A stretch of DNA of 64,000 nucleotides from Eumeta japonica. Taxonomy: Eukaryota > Arthropoda > Insecta > Lepidoptera > Psychidae. The DNA is taken from positions 110,580 through 174,579 of the forward strand of contig BGZK01001295.1 in assembly GCA_005406025.1 (NCBI GenBank), given 5' to 3'. Below the pieces are notes generated by a model. The model saw only the letters and a program-made list of their open reading frames with translations, made no database searches and was not told the DNA's origin. Position numbers and translations under genes: made by a program. How positions within the stretch are numbered: position 1 is the first letter of the stretch; each line of letters begins with the position of its first letter. Shown one piece after another: positions 11,190-25,800 of this stretch.

Positions 11190-11637
11190 TGAGATGAGAG
11201 ATACACGTATCACAGTCAATTGTTAAGTGGATAGTTAAAAAAAACGGCATATGCCGGGTCATCAAGTCGGTGTTTTGACCGTGACGTCTGCCCACCCCGG
11301 CGACAGACGTCACGACAGACTTTCAATATTAATTCATCATCATGTTTGTCTTATTTTGTGCTTTTCATTTCGCTAAATTAATTTCAGCAATAAGAAATAT
11401 AGGAATAATCAAAAAATACTTTCTAAAATGTATAATATTAACAATTTCTTACACGCGCTAAAAAACTGTATTTTATATTTCTACGATTTTGTTTATATAT
11501 CTGAACCTCGTCTTTTTCATTTATTATCTAAATTTTACTATAAAAAGAGAAATTACCTAATTTTCTCTTTTTACAGTGAAGTAAACATTTTAATGTATAT
11601 AATTCATATGAACACTAACAAACAAAAAATAAAATGA

Positions 11638-11695
11638 AAAACTGGCCAAGTGCGTGTCGATTCACGAGCAGTGTGGGGTTCCGTAGTTGCCTGTC
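11638..11695 (+). repeat. Fragment of the CTGGCCAAG interspersed family
   Basis: AAACTGGCCAAGTGCGTGTC, then GTGGGGTTCCGTAGTTG. This is the start motif of the family whose longer copies are at 38620, 44347 and 50152. The GGGTTCCGTA wording is very common in lepidopteran repeats. Confidence 0.55.
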
Positions 11696-11899
11696 ACAAT
11701 ACGCTGACTTAGAAAGGGGCTTTTTTTTCATAGTGTGAACCTGTTGATTGAGTTCACGGTTCGATTGGTAATAACGTCTAAAAAAGAGCTTACATAGAGC
11801 GGATGTTAAGAATATTTTGATTTTATGTTTCCATAATTTTACATGGTTCATTGACTTATATCTGCTACCTATTAGTTAACTTGTAAAGCCTACGTAACT

Positions 11900-14800
11900 G
11901 TGACATTTTTCCTTTTAAATTTGTTGTATATAACAGGGCCGTTAATTTTCTCACATATTAAAGAATAATTTATTTAGCGGGGAGGGGAGACACTTGATTT
12001 CAACAAAAATTTGCATTATAAAGATGCAAAAGGATCCCTAAAACGAAAAATAGTTTTCACAGACCGGCGATGTTTTTTAATAAAATATTCAAAAATACCC
12101 CATACTATGAGATAAAGGAGAAAAATAATTCATCTCCACTTTGCGGAAGGTACCTTAAACATTTTTTTTTGTTATTTTTTAAAATTCACGTCGTAAGTAA
12201 ACGGAGGTGACGAATCTATATGGAGAAAAATTTATCATTTTTTCAAAGTATAATTTAAAATCCATTTATAAACAATTATACGATTCTAAAGTAAGTAAAA
12301 TAAAAATAACTGAATAATTTTAAAGCTATTTTATCAAAAGCAAATATTTGTAATTTTCTCTAATTCACCTGAAAAAAGAAACAGATGATGCTTTTATATT
12401 TATTTGGATACTAGACAAGCTTTTGCCCGTGGTTCTGCTTGCGTGGACAATAAATAATCTTAATCATTATGATCCTATTTTCAGGACATTGAATCGCGAG
12501 AGGCAATAATCGATATAATGAATGACAGGCGACCGGCATCGGAATCGAAAACAAAATAGAGATCGAGACAGAAAGAAAGATCGCTCAATAAAAGATGGAG
12601 GAGCGCATTCTACATCCCCACGAGGGTCAATATCACGCGTAATATGACCGCGGTCTCGATAAGCTCATGAAAGAAATAACTTCCAAAAGCGTGACCAGTA
12701 AGCGTCAATAGACGCACAACGCGACCAGCTCAAAATAGAACGGCGAACAGTAAAACACCGGGTCCGGCGCACGCAGTTCGGACACAATACAGTTACAGTT
12801 TATGAAACTAATTGTGTGGAGTCGTGATCGACTGCTTTGAAATACTGACGCGTGCGTGCGGCCGTGTCCTGATTCATCTTGTTTGACTACATTTAAAAAA
12901 AACGAGGTTATCATTTACCAAAACTTGTATTGTCGCCGGAACCGTAAATTTTCTTGACAGCATCGCAGTCCTATATTAAATATACCTTGAGATACCATAC
13001 CGATACCTATTGCTATGCTATTTTTGGAATTTTAAATGAAAAATAAATATTGAATTTTTTTCCCGTTACGTAATAGATTTTAATTGGAGTTTTCAGTTTG
13101 CTTTTGGTAAACTTTTATCATCGTCTATTGGATCATTCGAATATAGCGGCGGAGAGGAAGTGAGAATGGAAGTAGAAGCGAGAGTTGTCGAAAGAAAGAA
13201 CCCAATGCATTTTTATATCTACAACAGCAGAATCGCGGGCGGAAGCTAATTCTACATACGTCTCAAAGTTCTAATATATTATTAGATATATATATATTAA
13301 TAGAAACCCATGTATTGGTAAAGGATCTCTATGACTGACACTCGTTTTACATTGTTTTTGCTATCTATTAAGTTTTAATCCCCGACCTTCTGCGGCATGC
13401 CCTCTCATAATTTTTCTATTTAGAGTCGATGGGCTTGTACACTAAGCCCTCCACGCTGACCCAACGCGGGTTTCGGGATTGCTAAGTGACGACCGTTCTC
13501 ACCATTACGATGACAACATCCGTGACCGGCAACTTAAAATACAGTCCGAGCCAAGTCGAAATGAATGCTCTAATGCGACTTAAGTTAAAATCTCACTGAT
13601 CAATGAGCCCTTGTTCGCGACACTTTTATCTACTAAGACATTACAGCTCTTTGGATAGGTATTTTTATTAATGTGAAAATATATATGTACGATGTGAAAA
13701 AATATACGAACGATCACAATTTACATTGTTTATAATTAAACTTTATCTGTATACTGACTCATATCAAACGCACTTTGAGTTAACAAACATGAAATATCAG
13801 CGTGTGCGCATGGTCTAATCAGCGCACGGCGATCGGGCTGCATATGTACTGCGACGATGTAATTTATTACGATACTAAAAAAAAAATTATGGCACGTCGT
13901 TCGGAAACTTATTCTGCAATCGTGTTAATAAAATATGCTATATTGCAACTGCAGTTGTCGAACCAATAGATGTACAGAGCGACAACATTTACAAAAGTAC
14001 GTCCAAACATAATGATCTAAGTAGAAATATACTTATTTCATTATAAATATCCTAAGCGATTATATTACAGTTGAATCCAGAACTCGCACATGATATATAG
14101 AGAAGCTTGAAATCTATATAATTAGCGACAAAGAGGAATAATATGAATCTATGAAATAAAATGTTATAATTTGAACGTTGAATGATTACTAACATTTAAA
14201 ACCTATAATTTTAATGTATCTAGCGTAAGGATTTTTGTGAAATAATTTCTATACTTTAGTTGAACCAGGCTAGAAACCATTTACAACAGAAGGCCGGCTT
14301 CCTCAATAGACGTGTCCTTTATCAGAAATCACGTCACGTTTTTGTGCCATGCGTATCGCAGTAAAATCTTTCGCCGACGAGCGTCTTACACACCATAACA
14401 CGCGGCGTCGGTCCGATTCGATGGCCGTACCGCTCATACAGTATTAACGAAGATTTTGGCTTGGTATGTACTTAAACATCGCATTTCTTAAAAATTGGTA
14501 CAATAAATACGGAAGTTTTGGGGAAAATATTTTTTTTTTTAACGAGAGCAAAAAGTGAGCGATTAGCGACGAGGGCTCGATTTGAAACGGCCGAGGGCCT
14601 CAAACGCATGACCTGGGAATCGAACTTTTTCCCCATTGTGCTTCGTACTGATGAGAAAAATAAAGGATGAATTCCTATAATTGAACTGGAATTGGAATTA
14701 CAATTAATTTTTTTTGTGTTTTTCTACTAAAATAAGTCAGCAAAACAATTTCAGAACCAGAAGGTGCATGTTTTTCACCTTGCTATTTGTCGAAATCCTT

Positions 14801-14920
14801 CATATTATTTGCTGCATTTATTTCTGGATTTTTAGGGCAGGGGCTTTGGAATACTTCGGTAGTGAACGAAGACGTAACAGCCTATTTTAACGAACGCTTA
14901 ATCAAAATCGAGAGTTAAAC
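11900..14920. other. Intron stretch without recognised features
   Basis: AT-rich background is interrupted by CG-richer spots at 12480-12900 and 14380-14450. No splice-supported exon is visible in either strand. Confidence 0.5.
12414..12455 (+). repeat. Interspersed repeat fragment, second copy
   Basis: AAGCTTTTGCCCGTGGTTCT matches the fragment at 8005 in the same orientation. Flanking similarity fades quickly on both sides. Confidence 0.4.
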
Positions 14921-14924
14921 CGTA

Positions 14925-15055
14925 GTTAACGCAATCGAACGTAAAACTGAAATAGAAATTTCAAGTGGGACCGGGAATGGGGTCGAGAGCGAAATCTGGA
15001 CTGTAAACAGAATTGCTGTCGAGTTCAGCATCGGGTATAAGAATCATATTAATAT
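14925..15055. repeat. Purine-rich decayed hexamer tract
   Basis: Loose six-base periodicity of the type ATCGAG/ACCGGG/AATGGG, with nearly all purines on the plus strand. Similar tracts are at 50660-50830 and 61970-62195, and shorter at 12525-12585. It is probably old (CGGGAY)n-type satellite. Confidence 0.45.
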
Positions 15056-15059
15056 AGGA

Positions 15060-16627
15060 ATTAGGATTGTACCGATACCAAAATTAAGAAATCCATTTGG
15101 AATCATGAACCAAAGCTAATGACAAGTCATTCAATTGACCCTCCTTTAATAATTCGGCACTATATTTTTATATAAAAAAGACAATGGTTTTTTTACGAAA
15201 TATGTTCACCAGAGCTCGGTATGACAAAATGCGAGAAATTAAAGTCTTATTTGAAGAATTAGAAAATTGAATTTGTATTTCATTGGACGAAAAAGTCGAC
15301 GTAGTGCCGTCGAATCTATCTAATTGTTTAAAACGGTAACAAATGTTTCGCAGCGTACTTAAGTGTGCTAAAAATAAAATGTTGACGCGACTCTATTTCA
15401 AATGTAGTTATTTTGTATTTACTCGGTCAACATCTGTTTATTTCTGTTTGTTGACCTAAACGAAACGGCGTTTTACGACTGGAAATCCGATAAACAAATA
15501 ATGACATATTACTTAATTCTGTAATGCTCTGTGTTTTTTATTTGCTAATATGTTTTATAACAAAACCCCGTATAAAACAATTTCTAAGAGATACTGTACA
15601 AACACAAATTCCGTTAGCTATTTTTTTGCAAAATCAACCACGATAACTTTATATGTATGAATAATAATGACACATCGTATACGTCCTAAATTCCTAGAAA
15701 AAGACTGCATTTTAGTTTTTTAGTATTTCCATGATTAACTTTACAATTCCCCATAAACCGTATAAAGGCTACATTCATCACGATTTCCAAAAGAGCTACA
15801 CTCTTCGATACTGAAGCAAATACTGAGGTGCATTGATAAATTGTCAAATTCAGATCGAAGCAATGTCTTAAACTATCGGAACCAAGCATTTCGGTATCTG
15901 AACCTAATCACTATAGAGACCTTCAAGCTAGAAGAGCTTGAAATGTATTAAATAATACAAAAAAAATAGTCAAGACAATACAAATAAATGATCAAATAGA
16001 CATAATTAAGACAATAAGTATATTAAAGTGAAATTTTTAAATTAAATTATTGAAAGTTCTTCAAAACCTTTCAATATTGAAGAAATTTTATAGAATTGTT
16101 AAGTTGACGTTAAAGGAAATCAAAATACAACAATTTTAAATTATAATATTCTTCAAATGAACGGTTGAATATTAGTGTATATTTAAAAGAAGTTAATTTA
16201 TTTACGACACAGAAATTAGAAATTTACTTTTTTAGTTTTTTGAATGTAAAATTATTACTGGTATACATTTCTGAGCTACAAAATTAATTATTCAAGAATA
16301 ATATTGTTTTAAAAATTCATAAGCTGTGATTTTCGATATTTAATATAGTTTGTAAGTGACAAAAAATAATAAAAATTTAAAATTTTTTCAACTAATTCAA
16401 TTCAATAGTTGAAAAATTATTCTAGTGTGTGAAAAAATTGGATTAAAATTGTGTTAATCCATTTTTATGTTTTAAATTCTGACATTTATTGTAAGTATAT
16501 TTCGATTTATATTGTTTAGCATTTGAAGTAGTTTTTTGTAGAATAAAAAATATTATGGAGTCAAACGTCGATTAATCAAAAATTTTGAAGTTTTCTTAAA
16601 ACTTTTTTTCAAACTGAGATAAGTATT
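15060..16627. other. Intron stretch without recognised features
   Basis: Very AT-rich, with many short poly-A and poly-T runs, and no coding or repeat signature that I can name. Confidence 0.5.
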
Positions 16628-17160
16628 GAACGTGTTTTTTTTTAGATTTCGTTTTATTTTATCCCATTCGACGCAGTTTTTATACGAACAAATGTTAAGG
16701 AGGATCAAAAATTGATTGGTTGGAAATCCACGAAGTTATGTTCAAAAAAATGTTTTTTGAAAATTTTCAAACTTTTGAACGTGTCGTTTAACTTTGGTTC
16801 ATTTGACGGAGTTTTTTTACCACAAAATATTTTATTGAGAGGCAAAAATCGATTGAATGGAAATTCTCACTGTATCACTTAAAGAAGATTTTTTGGAAAT
16901 TCCTAAGCTGCAATATCTTTTGAACACGTCATTCCATTTTCAGTGACGACATTCGAAGCGCCTTATTAATACAATTTTTTTTTGTAGTGAGTTAAATCGA
17001 TTGTGTAGAAATTCTCAAAGTTATCTTAAAAATATATGTTTTTATGAAAATTTTCAAATTGCTATATCTTTTAAACTCGTTGTTCATTTTTCATTCACTT
17101 GACGGCATTTGACGTGATTTTTTGAATATAAAGAAATTCATCAATTTATTTAAAAAAAAA
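16628..17160. repeat. Degenerate tandem repeat, unit about 148 bases
   Basis: Units begin near 16628, 16777, 16922 and 17073 (spacing 149, 145, 151) with GAACGTGTYRTTT-like starts. Each then has CATTYGACG, ATCGATTG..TGGAAATTCTC and GAAAATTTTCAAA at matching positions. The copies are well diverged, so the array is old. It has no reading frame. Confidence 0.75.
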
Positions 17161-17318
17161 TCAATTTTAATTTTTTGAATATATTCGAAACGGTTCGACG
17201 GATTGACTTCAAAATCTAATCAGATATACGTCTCAATAGACTCTTTAGAACGCCATGTCGTTTGTCTTAATCGTTTGATTTCTCTTTAAGATACCGTACG
17301 AGAAAAATTTGTTACATA

Positions 17319-17363
17319 CGTGCACGCACCTGCACTGCGTTCGTATGTAGGTGCGTGCGCACA
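17319..17363. repeat. GC-rich hairpin in AT-rich DNA
   Basis: CGTGCACGCACCTGCA is followed after about 11 bases by TGTAGGTGCGTGCGCAC. The arms pair over about 15 bases with few mismatches. Confidence 0.6.
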
Positions 17364-20300
17364 CACCTGGGAACTCAGAAAGTCGTCATATGATGGCAAT
17401 ATTTTTTTTTTAAATCGAACCCTAACCAAGAACTTCCCTACTTTTATAAATATCTTCGATTTTCAAAGCGAGAACTTACAATTACTAACAAATTTACTGC
17501 GTCTGGCAGTTGACTCACGGATACACCGGGATTTCTATACATGACACCATCTCAAAGAAAAATTATGAAAGATATTGGGTACAAAAATATAAGTACAAAG
17601 ATTGTCGTTTGGTTTTTATCATATTATTAAAAAAATAATAGCAAATTATTTCGAATACCGCCAACGTCACTATAATATTTACCGTTCGCTTTCGGGATCT
17701 ATAAATGTTGGATATTTATGGTTTATAGCAAATTGCTTACTTCTCGCCATTGCAAAAGTCTTAACTGACAATGCCTTAAAAAAAAAAGAGTTATTTGGCA
17801 TGTATTAAGGAACCAAACACATTATCTTTAAAAATTATAAACGTACAATTGATTACTTTTAAATATAATTTTCATTTTGATTGCCATCATAAAATATAAC
17901 ATTAATATAATATTGTAACTTATGATGTTAAACAATTATGAAGCTACATACCATGAACCAGCGCATAGATAACGAGTATGATTAAGGGGATTGTAATAAA
18001 ACTCTTTGGATACCAAACCTTAAACAATCAATGACATCAGTTTCCTTATTTGTAAATGTTCAGTCTCAAATAAAGCAAATAAAATATGTACACTTTATAT
18101 TAATTCACTTTATGAAATTTCCTAAATAAAATATTCCAATTATTCAGTGTCAGGTATTAAATTCTGCTCTCAGATAAATAGTCAGTTCATGACTATTTTA
18201 TTGCTACCCACTGAGAAGTCATTCAGTAAACAAAGTTGTTTTTCAGTTCAATTAATGAAAACCTAATTTAATCCAATTAGCGGAGAGCGTGATGAAATTT
18301 CAAAAAGCATGTTTTCTGTTTTTAATAAATCTAGATGTTTTTTTTTTTCTCTAAAAGCAGTGAAGTAGTAAATATAATATTTTATTCGGTCTACACTTAT
18401 AAAATGTTTACTAATTTAAATTTTGATAATTACCGAGTTATTTATATTGGAGCACTTACCATTTCCGAAAAAAAAAAAGTGTTATATTAAAAAACCTATC
18501 GTATAGCACGTTAAACAAATGCTTCAAATTAAGAGTTGTACAAAAAAATTCTATCATGTCAGCTGGAATTTATTATTACAACTATTACAATCCAATATTT
18601 TCGAAACAGATGGTAACGAAAAAATTAATTTACTTACGACTAGACGTCGCCTATATTTGTGACTGTTCCTTTTTAGTTAAAAAAATTACATTTTTATTAA
18701 TTGTAATTTAACGATACCTTGTTAGACAGCCATTTTAATAGGAAATTACTTGCTGTAATTCTAAAGCTAAGCTAAAAAAATGCTAAATAAATATATTTTT
18801 CACAAATGATCGTGCTTTTAAGTTTTGCAAAGTTGCTTGACGGGAACGGTTTTCTAAACTATTTTGATGGTTTTTTTTTGTTTCTATTACATGAAATCAT
18901 CTTTTGATTCTGAAAGAATTAATGTTTATTAAATAATACGTACAATTGTATGCAAAATTTTCCATTTTCATGTACTAACGAGAGTACAGTCATAAGAATA
19001 ATTACTGACAAAAGGAGAAAAAAAATTTTCGATCATAAAATACTCTCAATTGCTTTGTATTATGAGTAGTGCAATACCATTTAAAGAACTACGCATAATA
19101 AATGAGGGGTACCTTATATTTCTTGATAAAAACTTTAATAGATAAAGAATATTTTTTTCAGCTCAAACAATACACATCCTTTAATTAATCCTGTAATTAT
19201 AAAAGTTTATAAAATATTATTGAATGCAATGGTCAACGTCTGGTTGCCTTAAGACAACGAATAAAAATAACGGCAAAAGAATAATGGAGGAAGCTCAAAA
19301 TAGACTTACTAAAGCGCACAAAATAGATTTAGTGGAAGGGTCACGTTCCTATAAGCAGACTGTCTATAAGGTTACCGCCTACGTGGAGACCGTCTCCAAA
19401 ACTAAGACGGTCACGATTAAGAACTTGATTCTATGATATTTTTAGATAATAATATTCTATATTCGCTTGTTTAATACATTACATTACAGTGAACACATCA
19501 CAATAATTCCATTAAATCTATAAAAATTAAAAAAAAAAAACATGAAATCATATTCAAGTAAGTATAATAAATTATTTATTCTTATTCTTTGTTTGGACCT
19601 TAACTGTCTTTCTTCATATAGTCCAAACTAGAAATATTAAATGATATTCATATTTGAACAATACTATATTGTAAGCACATGTCTACATTGATTTTAATAT
19701 ACCTTGCCTTTCATATGTAAAACAATTGGTTGACATCTAGGAAATAAAATTATAGAAGTTGATATCAACTCCTTCCTAGAAGAAACCCATACACTGCACG
19801 GAGAAACTTTTATATCACACGAATTGAACCTTAAGTAACATTAAATCTCTTTGCCGCAGTGAAGTTAGCGTCAATGTCGAAGTAATGGAAGTATATAAGT
19901 TGTTTTGGAAGCCTTGTTCGGCTGTTTATGAAGGTATCTGCGCAGTTATTGGAATGTGGCTAATTTCACATTGACAAAGTTTTTTGGCGACTGCTGGAAC
20001 GTGACTGGTATATACCTAGGGTTTAAAATACTGTTACATTCCAATTAACGTTCTTCTACTGTAAATTATTGATGTGAAATTGAATTTATTTTCAATAAAT
20101 ACCTAAATTAGCAAATAAAATAAATTGAACTGAAATCTGCAATACAATCTCAAAGAAAATGACTTTATGATCAAATAATAATTATTATTATTTTCATAAC
20201 GCAAGCAATCACAATAAGAAATATATTCAGTAAACGAAAAGTAAATTTAAGAGCACTCACGTCAGCTTCCCTCCCATCCTAAAATGTTTTAACAGAATCC

Positions 20301-22690
20301 CTTTGATACTCTAATGTTGTGTGTCGCTTGTCGAAAATATAAAATTATCTTTTCCTGTGGATACATAGTCTAAGCTTGAATACATCTATTGTGCCAAAAT
20401 GAGCCCTATATAAGATTTTTTCACAACCTTTTTTAAATTTATTTTCAATAAAAATTCACTTTCAACATGAATTTTGACTTTAGACCTACATTTTAAAGTT
20501 AATTTTTATTTTTATCCGAAGTGACTTTACGCTTTAGTCTTTTTAGTATTTAAAGGCTTTTTTTCAAACGAATTTTCAATTATGGGAAAAACCTACATTT
20601 TCGAGTCGAATTACCAGTTAACGAAAAAGTACAATTATTCATACCAAAGTATATGTGTATGCACTTGGTTTTTTGTCAGTTTTATTTCATATTTTCATTG
20701 CTAATAGTTTGTATTACCAGCACAGGCATCACAGTATGATAAAAAAAGAAATATGTAAAAATCGCATATATGTATAATTACCTATCCCAATAAGAAATAG
20801 AAATAAACTGATTTGTTTTCTAAAATAAAAAAATACTGTGTTGCCAAAACTATTTTTTTAATTATGTCCATTCTATATTGCTCATGATCGTCTGTCATTT
20901 CTGTAAAAAAATTGAGACGAACCGGCATTTGTTATATATTCTCTTGTTCTTTTTTTGTGTAAATATAAGTGTATTTAAGCTTGTAGTCCAATATGACTTC
21001 TAGATCGTCTATTTTCCTTAGTTTAGAAAGGTAATTTCAATCATCAGATTAATATGATATTATAAACGAACTGTGTTTCCTTTTATATATCATGTGGTAA
21101 TACTTACCTTTGTACCATTTCACAATATGAGTAAAGTTCTTTTGGTTTTACAGAAAATTTTCGATATAAATGCAGAAGTACTGCTACATCAAACACGGCA
21201 GCGGCGGCCGAGCGGTGTCAAAGAAGTTGTCTTCAAGCTAGAAACTATCGGATCTTGACTAAAGACGAATTTACAGAAGAATGTTTTAATCGGAAGAAAG
21301 CTAGGAGGACACGTCAATGCACCTGCCTTGAAAATTGTCACCGTGTTAGTGGTGACGATTATTAACAGCTCCAATCCACACTAAGCGTGAAGAGCTGACT
21401 TAGTGTTGATTCAAGGTTTAAGTTTAACGTCCAAGCCCCTCATTTTGATGTAAGAATATATGTTAGGGTATTTCTCAGCTGATGGAACCACAAAAACCTG
21501 TTACAACACAACGAGCACTACAGATTGTAATCTTTTAGATAGGCTAGACAAGCAAACCCAATCCCGTATACACTCGGTTTGGATGATAGACTTATACGAT
21601 TAACTTTGTCGAAGGCGAAGTTCATGTATATTGCGTCGATTTGCTATCCCTTGTCAACCTTCTTGAGTATGTAGGAAGCGAAAGAAAACAAAAATTTCTA
21701 TCAACAGAACGTCCCTTCCGGAACCCTGCTGATAGTCGGATAACATGCCGTCACCGTGTTTGTAAATGGCAGGATGTCATGTAATAGATTCAAATAATTT
21801 AGAAACATCTATCAATTTAGATATTAATATCTGATTGATCACCTTTTTATATGTGAGAATATTTTGGTACTTTTGCCTTTCATGAGAAAACATTGGTAAA
21901 TTGAATATATGTAAGAATTGTTAACAAAAATTGTAAATAAAGAAGAAATTGCTTTAAATTTGTTTTTAATACATTCTAATGTCGCTTTTCGCACATTTAT
22001 AGCACTATATACCACACTGTAACTTTATAATTTACAATTAACGAAACTAAGTTTTGAACTATGTATTTTCATTTACCGAAGTTCGGTTTTAGTGTGAAAT
22101 GTTTCATAGTCTGACTAGAAAATTAAAACGCTCATATCTAGACTGTTTCCATAATATTACAAATAATTGCATTCATTTCCTTCTTAAATAATTTTTAAGT
22201 AAAAGAAATTAGATAAAAATAAAAAAAAAAAAATGAAATCAAAGATGTCATTTATTAGTTATGGACGGCAAACAGGAAAAGTTCACCAAGAATGTTTCTC
22301 ATTCGACCTTCCATGTTGCTGTGTCTACTTCCGCCAGATTTCATCGCGACGAGCTAATGGCCCACCGCCTTAAACAAGTCGACGACGACGCGCGCCGGCG
22401 CACGCGGCGACGCGACGTGTTGATATTATTATCATACGTTAGTGATGTCAATATTTATTATTACTGTTTTACGAAGACGAAATGGGTCGGTGTAAAAGTA
22501 AAAGATGCGGTTAGTGAGTTTCAATTTTGAATGCGTATCATTCAAAGAAACGTGTACGTTTAAGAAAATACTAGAAATTAATGGAATTCACAAAATTTTC
22601 CGTGTCAGGATATCCGGGTTGCCCAACTAAATTGATGAACGTCGTTATGATAATTATCCATCGCGTGTCGCTGATGCTCCGTCATCAATG
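17364..22690. other. Intron stretch with little recognisable content
   Basis: Mostly unique AT-rich sequence. A 70-codon open frame at 19224-19436 contains an internal GACCGTCTCC/TAAGACGGTC hairpin and is not supported as a gene. A less AT-rich block at 21170-21790 looks like an old inserted element but matches nothing I know. Confidence 0.45.
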
Positions 22691-22699
22691 TACATAGAT

Positions 22700-22840
22700 A
22701 CGCTCCTCTAGGTGGACTGACAGCTGGTCAGGGTTGCGGGCCGCCGTTGGTTACAGGTGCACCAGGACCGTAAGTCGTGGGAATCCAGAGAGGAGGCTTA
22801 TGTCTAGCGGTGGACGATTAATGGCTGAAACGATACTACG
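22700..22840 (+). pseudogene. 3' end of an RTE-type LINE reverse transcriptase ORF
   Basis: The plus strand reads VAGRRWLQVHQDRKSWESRE, then EEAYV, a stop, and RWTING with the terminal stop at 22834-22836. AGR-WLQ-AQDR--W--LEEAYVQQWT is the familiar C-terminal tail of insect RTE-family endonuclease/reverse transcriptases, which copy LINE RNA into new sites. RWTDS upstream is in another frame, so there is also a frameshift. Only the last 45 or so codons remain, the usual outcome of 5' truncation. Confidence 0.7.
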
Positions 22841-22849
22841 AACGGACAT

Positions 22850-25800
22850 ATATGCACCCATCCCATAATAAACTCAGTTCTGAAAGATTCCATAGTTGTA
22901 CACATGTTGTCCAACGGGACTCTACAATTATTTATTTGTAATGCTGTTTTGTGTACTCACATTTTACGTAGTCATCTATATACTCGTGCGACTAGTACTA
23001 TTATAGTATTAGAAACAATTTTGTTAATTTCACGCTAATGTTATGCCTAGAGAATCAATACTTCAATGACGAAATTAGAAACATTAAAAATACTATTATT
23101 TAAAATTATCATTTATCATATATCCTTCTTAATGTTTTCAATATAATGCTTGGATATCTGAAATACTGCAATAAATATTTCTCATAAAGTTTTTGTGATA
23201 ATAAATAAAATACGAGATTTAATCATTTCGACGAAAGTACCTGAGCGATCGAGCATCGTTTGGCGTTATTTGAGTTAGCGGTTGGAATGCGATAACTTTT
23301 CGCAAAAAAAAATTGCTTTTATTCTTTTCCAATAACGTAATTTAGATTTCCAATATCTATTTGTATACTATATCTACATAACATGCAAAATTAAATCTGA
23401 ATTGTTAGAGACATTTCTCATAAATCAATGTTAGTTTAATGCTATTAGATAGATTAGACGGGAACCGATAAGATTAATTGCAGAAACAAATATATATCAA
23501 TACTTAGCGATCCTCACTATATTATATACATAAAAAGTGGATTCGGTTAAAATAAATAATTATTGACGTGGATACGTTTATGTTTTCTTTTATAACAAGA
23601 GTTATTTTATGAACAGGACTTATGCACTAACGCCATCTGTTGGTGCAAAATTGAACAAAGTTAGCAAGTATGAGACCTATTATGTCGACATTTGGCTAAC
23701 CTGTGGGCTTGGAATGATACAAAGTATGCAATACGTTTTATATGGCGATGAGTTAAAAAAGTTGAAGAAAATTCTACCTGCACTGAAACCTGATACTAAA
23801 ACGCCAATCATCTAATGTACAAACGACTCCAACATTATATGTCGATGTTGAAATCTCCACTTACACATTATATAAAAAAGAATAATTTCTCAGTTTCTTG
23901 GAAGAAGAGTTCAATTTAGAATGTTGCCATACTCACCCCACAACTCTAGGCAATACGCATCTTGATATAACCTTTAAATATCAACCTGTTTCGCCCTACT
24001 GCACTTTACGTATCATCACCCTGTGCTTAATAAACTCAGTTTGAAATAAACTTAGTTCGAAACATTAATTCGTATTTCGCTTCCAATTGGCCAAATATCC
24101 TCTTATATATAAACGTATCCACATGAAATTCACGGTTGTATCAAGGATACAGCAAATCAGGGATTTTTATTTATTCTTAAGCATCAATTTTTTACTCCTA
24201 TTTCATATAAAATTTATTTCTTGTCCCAGGGAGGACATATATCTTGATATGCTTGAAATGGAAAATATTATTAAAATGTTATCTACGTATAAATTTTCTT
24301 CAAAATCGTTAAAGCCGCTTTCGAGAAACCAATTACATGTACATGCACAAACGTACTTTTTTTTTTTATGCAATATTAAGATTAACAGTCACATATCTCT
24401 TCACTGAGATGGAGACATTTTTAAATATCTTAAAAAAATGGACTTTCCTTTTACAAAACAACATGTAAAATCCTCATCGCAATAAAATCATTCTAGAAAT
24501 ATAGATTAGGGCGTTATCTATATAGGTGTTGTTACATCACAGAATCGCAGAAAAGTCACATAAAGGTAAAAGTAAACAATATTCCATTCTAATCACGTAC
24601 AAATTAGGACAGACTCACCTGTGCTTTCGAAGAGCTATCCGATTAAATTAAAACGTTTCTTATATAATACCGAGCTTACATACAGAGAGAGAAAAAGAAA
24701 AAAAAACACTAAGCTGTGCTTTTGTTTCACGCTCAATGCAAGCATACACGTATACATGTATATAAACAAATGACAGCTAATAATTACCGTATAACTTCTA
24801 GCAGGTATCACCGCGAACATAACGAGAACGACCGGCGGCTACTCGGTTACCGGTAATTATGAATTTTGGGATGCGTATGCGCCGCGGGCGACGTTTAAGT
24901 ACGACTTTATTATCGGCGTAGTTGTATCGGCATGACGACAATTACAACATTTTGAATGAATATCTAAAAATTGCACGTCAAGATAGCGTTTTATCATTTA
25001 AATAATCACCTACTACTGATACAATGTATTAATTAGGTACAATTTGCGTGATGGCTAAGGTTTCTTAAAATTAGCATAGTGCTTACTGGTTAATTTTCTT
25101 TTGTGCTTTGTTTGTTTGATTAATGTATTGTATAAAATTAAACAGAAATAAAGAAAATGTCATGATATTCAAATAAGAAATAAGAATCCCGATGAAAAAC
25201 CCTTAATAAATGTATAACAACGATTTAAAAATTAATAAGTTTTTAATGCAGCTTATTGCAAGTATACAATCTGCTTTAGAATTAAACAATAAATCTGAAA
25301 ATTTTCGGAAACTTTCTCAGCTGGAAGATCAAAAAGTGGCCCTTTTTTCTGTCTTTATTAAGTGACATCACCTTAAAGTCATACGGTATGCTTTGTACCA
25401 AAAAAATATTTTTTATACTAAATTCGATAACGTTTAAGGTATATACACAACAAAAATTGTAGATTTTATACATGAAACAAAATTTAAAATATCCACTATG
25501 AACTGTTGAAAGTTTGAATAAAATAACAGTTTATATCTAACAATTTTTCGTCATTAATCTCAGTCTATCTAATAACCACCAGGTTCCTGGATATACGAAG
25601 TACCCTACAGATTTTTCCGATCATCATGAGAGAGTACACTACGAAATCAGTGTAACGTGACTGAGTTTTATTAAAAACTTGCCGCTTTGCATAAGTTTGA
25701 TAACTACAACCTATCCTGAAAATTAGAAATTTGACGTACCAAATAATTCGAGGAAAATGACAATGACGTCTTCTCATAGAGTTCGAATCTTCAAACGTTT

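Noticed and set aside
19224..19436. 70-codon plus frame with fairly gene-like codons
   Set aside because: It contains an internal hairpin and no known domain, and neighbouring sequence shows no partner exon. Left unassigned.
22261..22530. 89-codon plus frame with an arginine-rich stretch
   Set aside because: The RRRTRRRD part is a short GC-rich spot. There are no splice sites, domain or continuity with neighbours.
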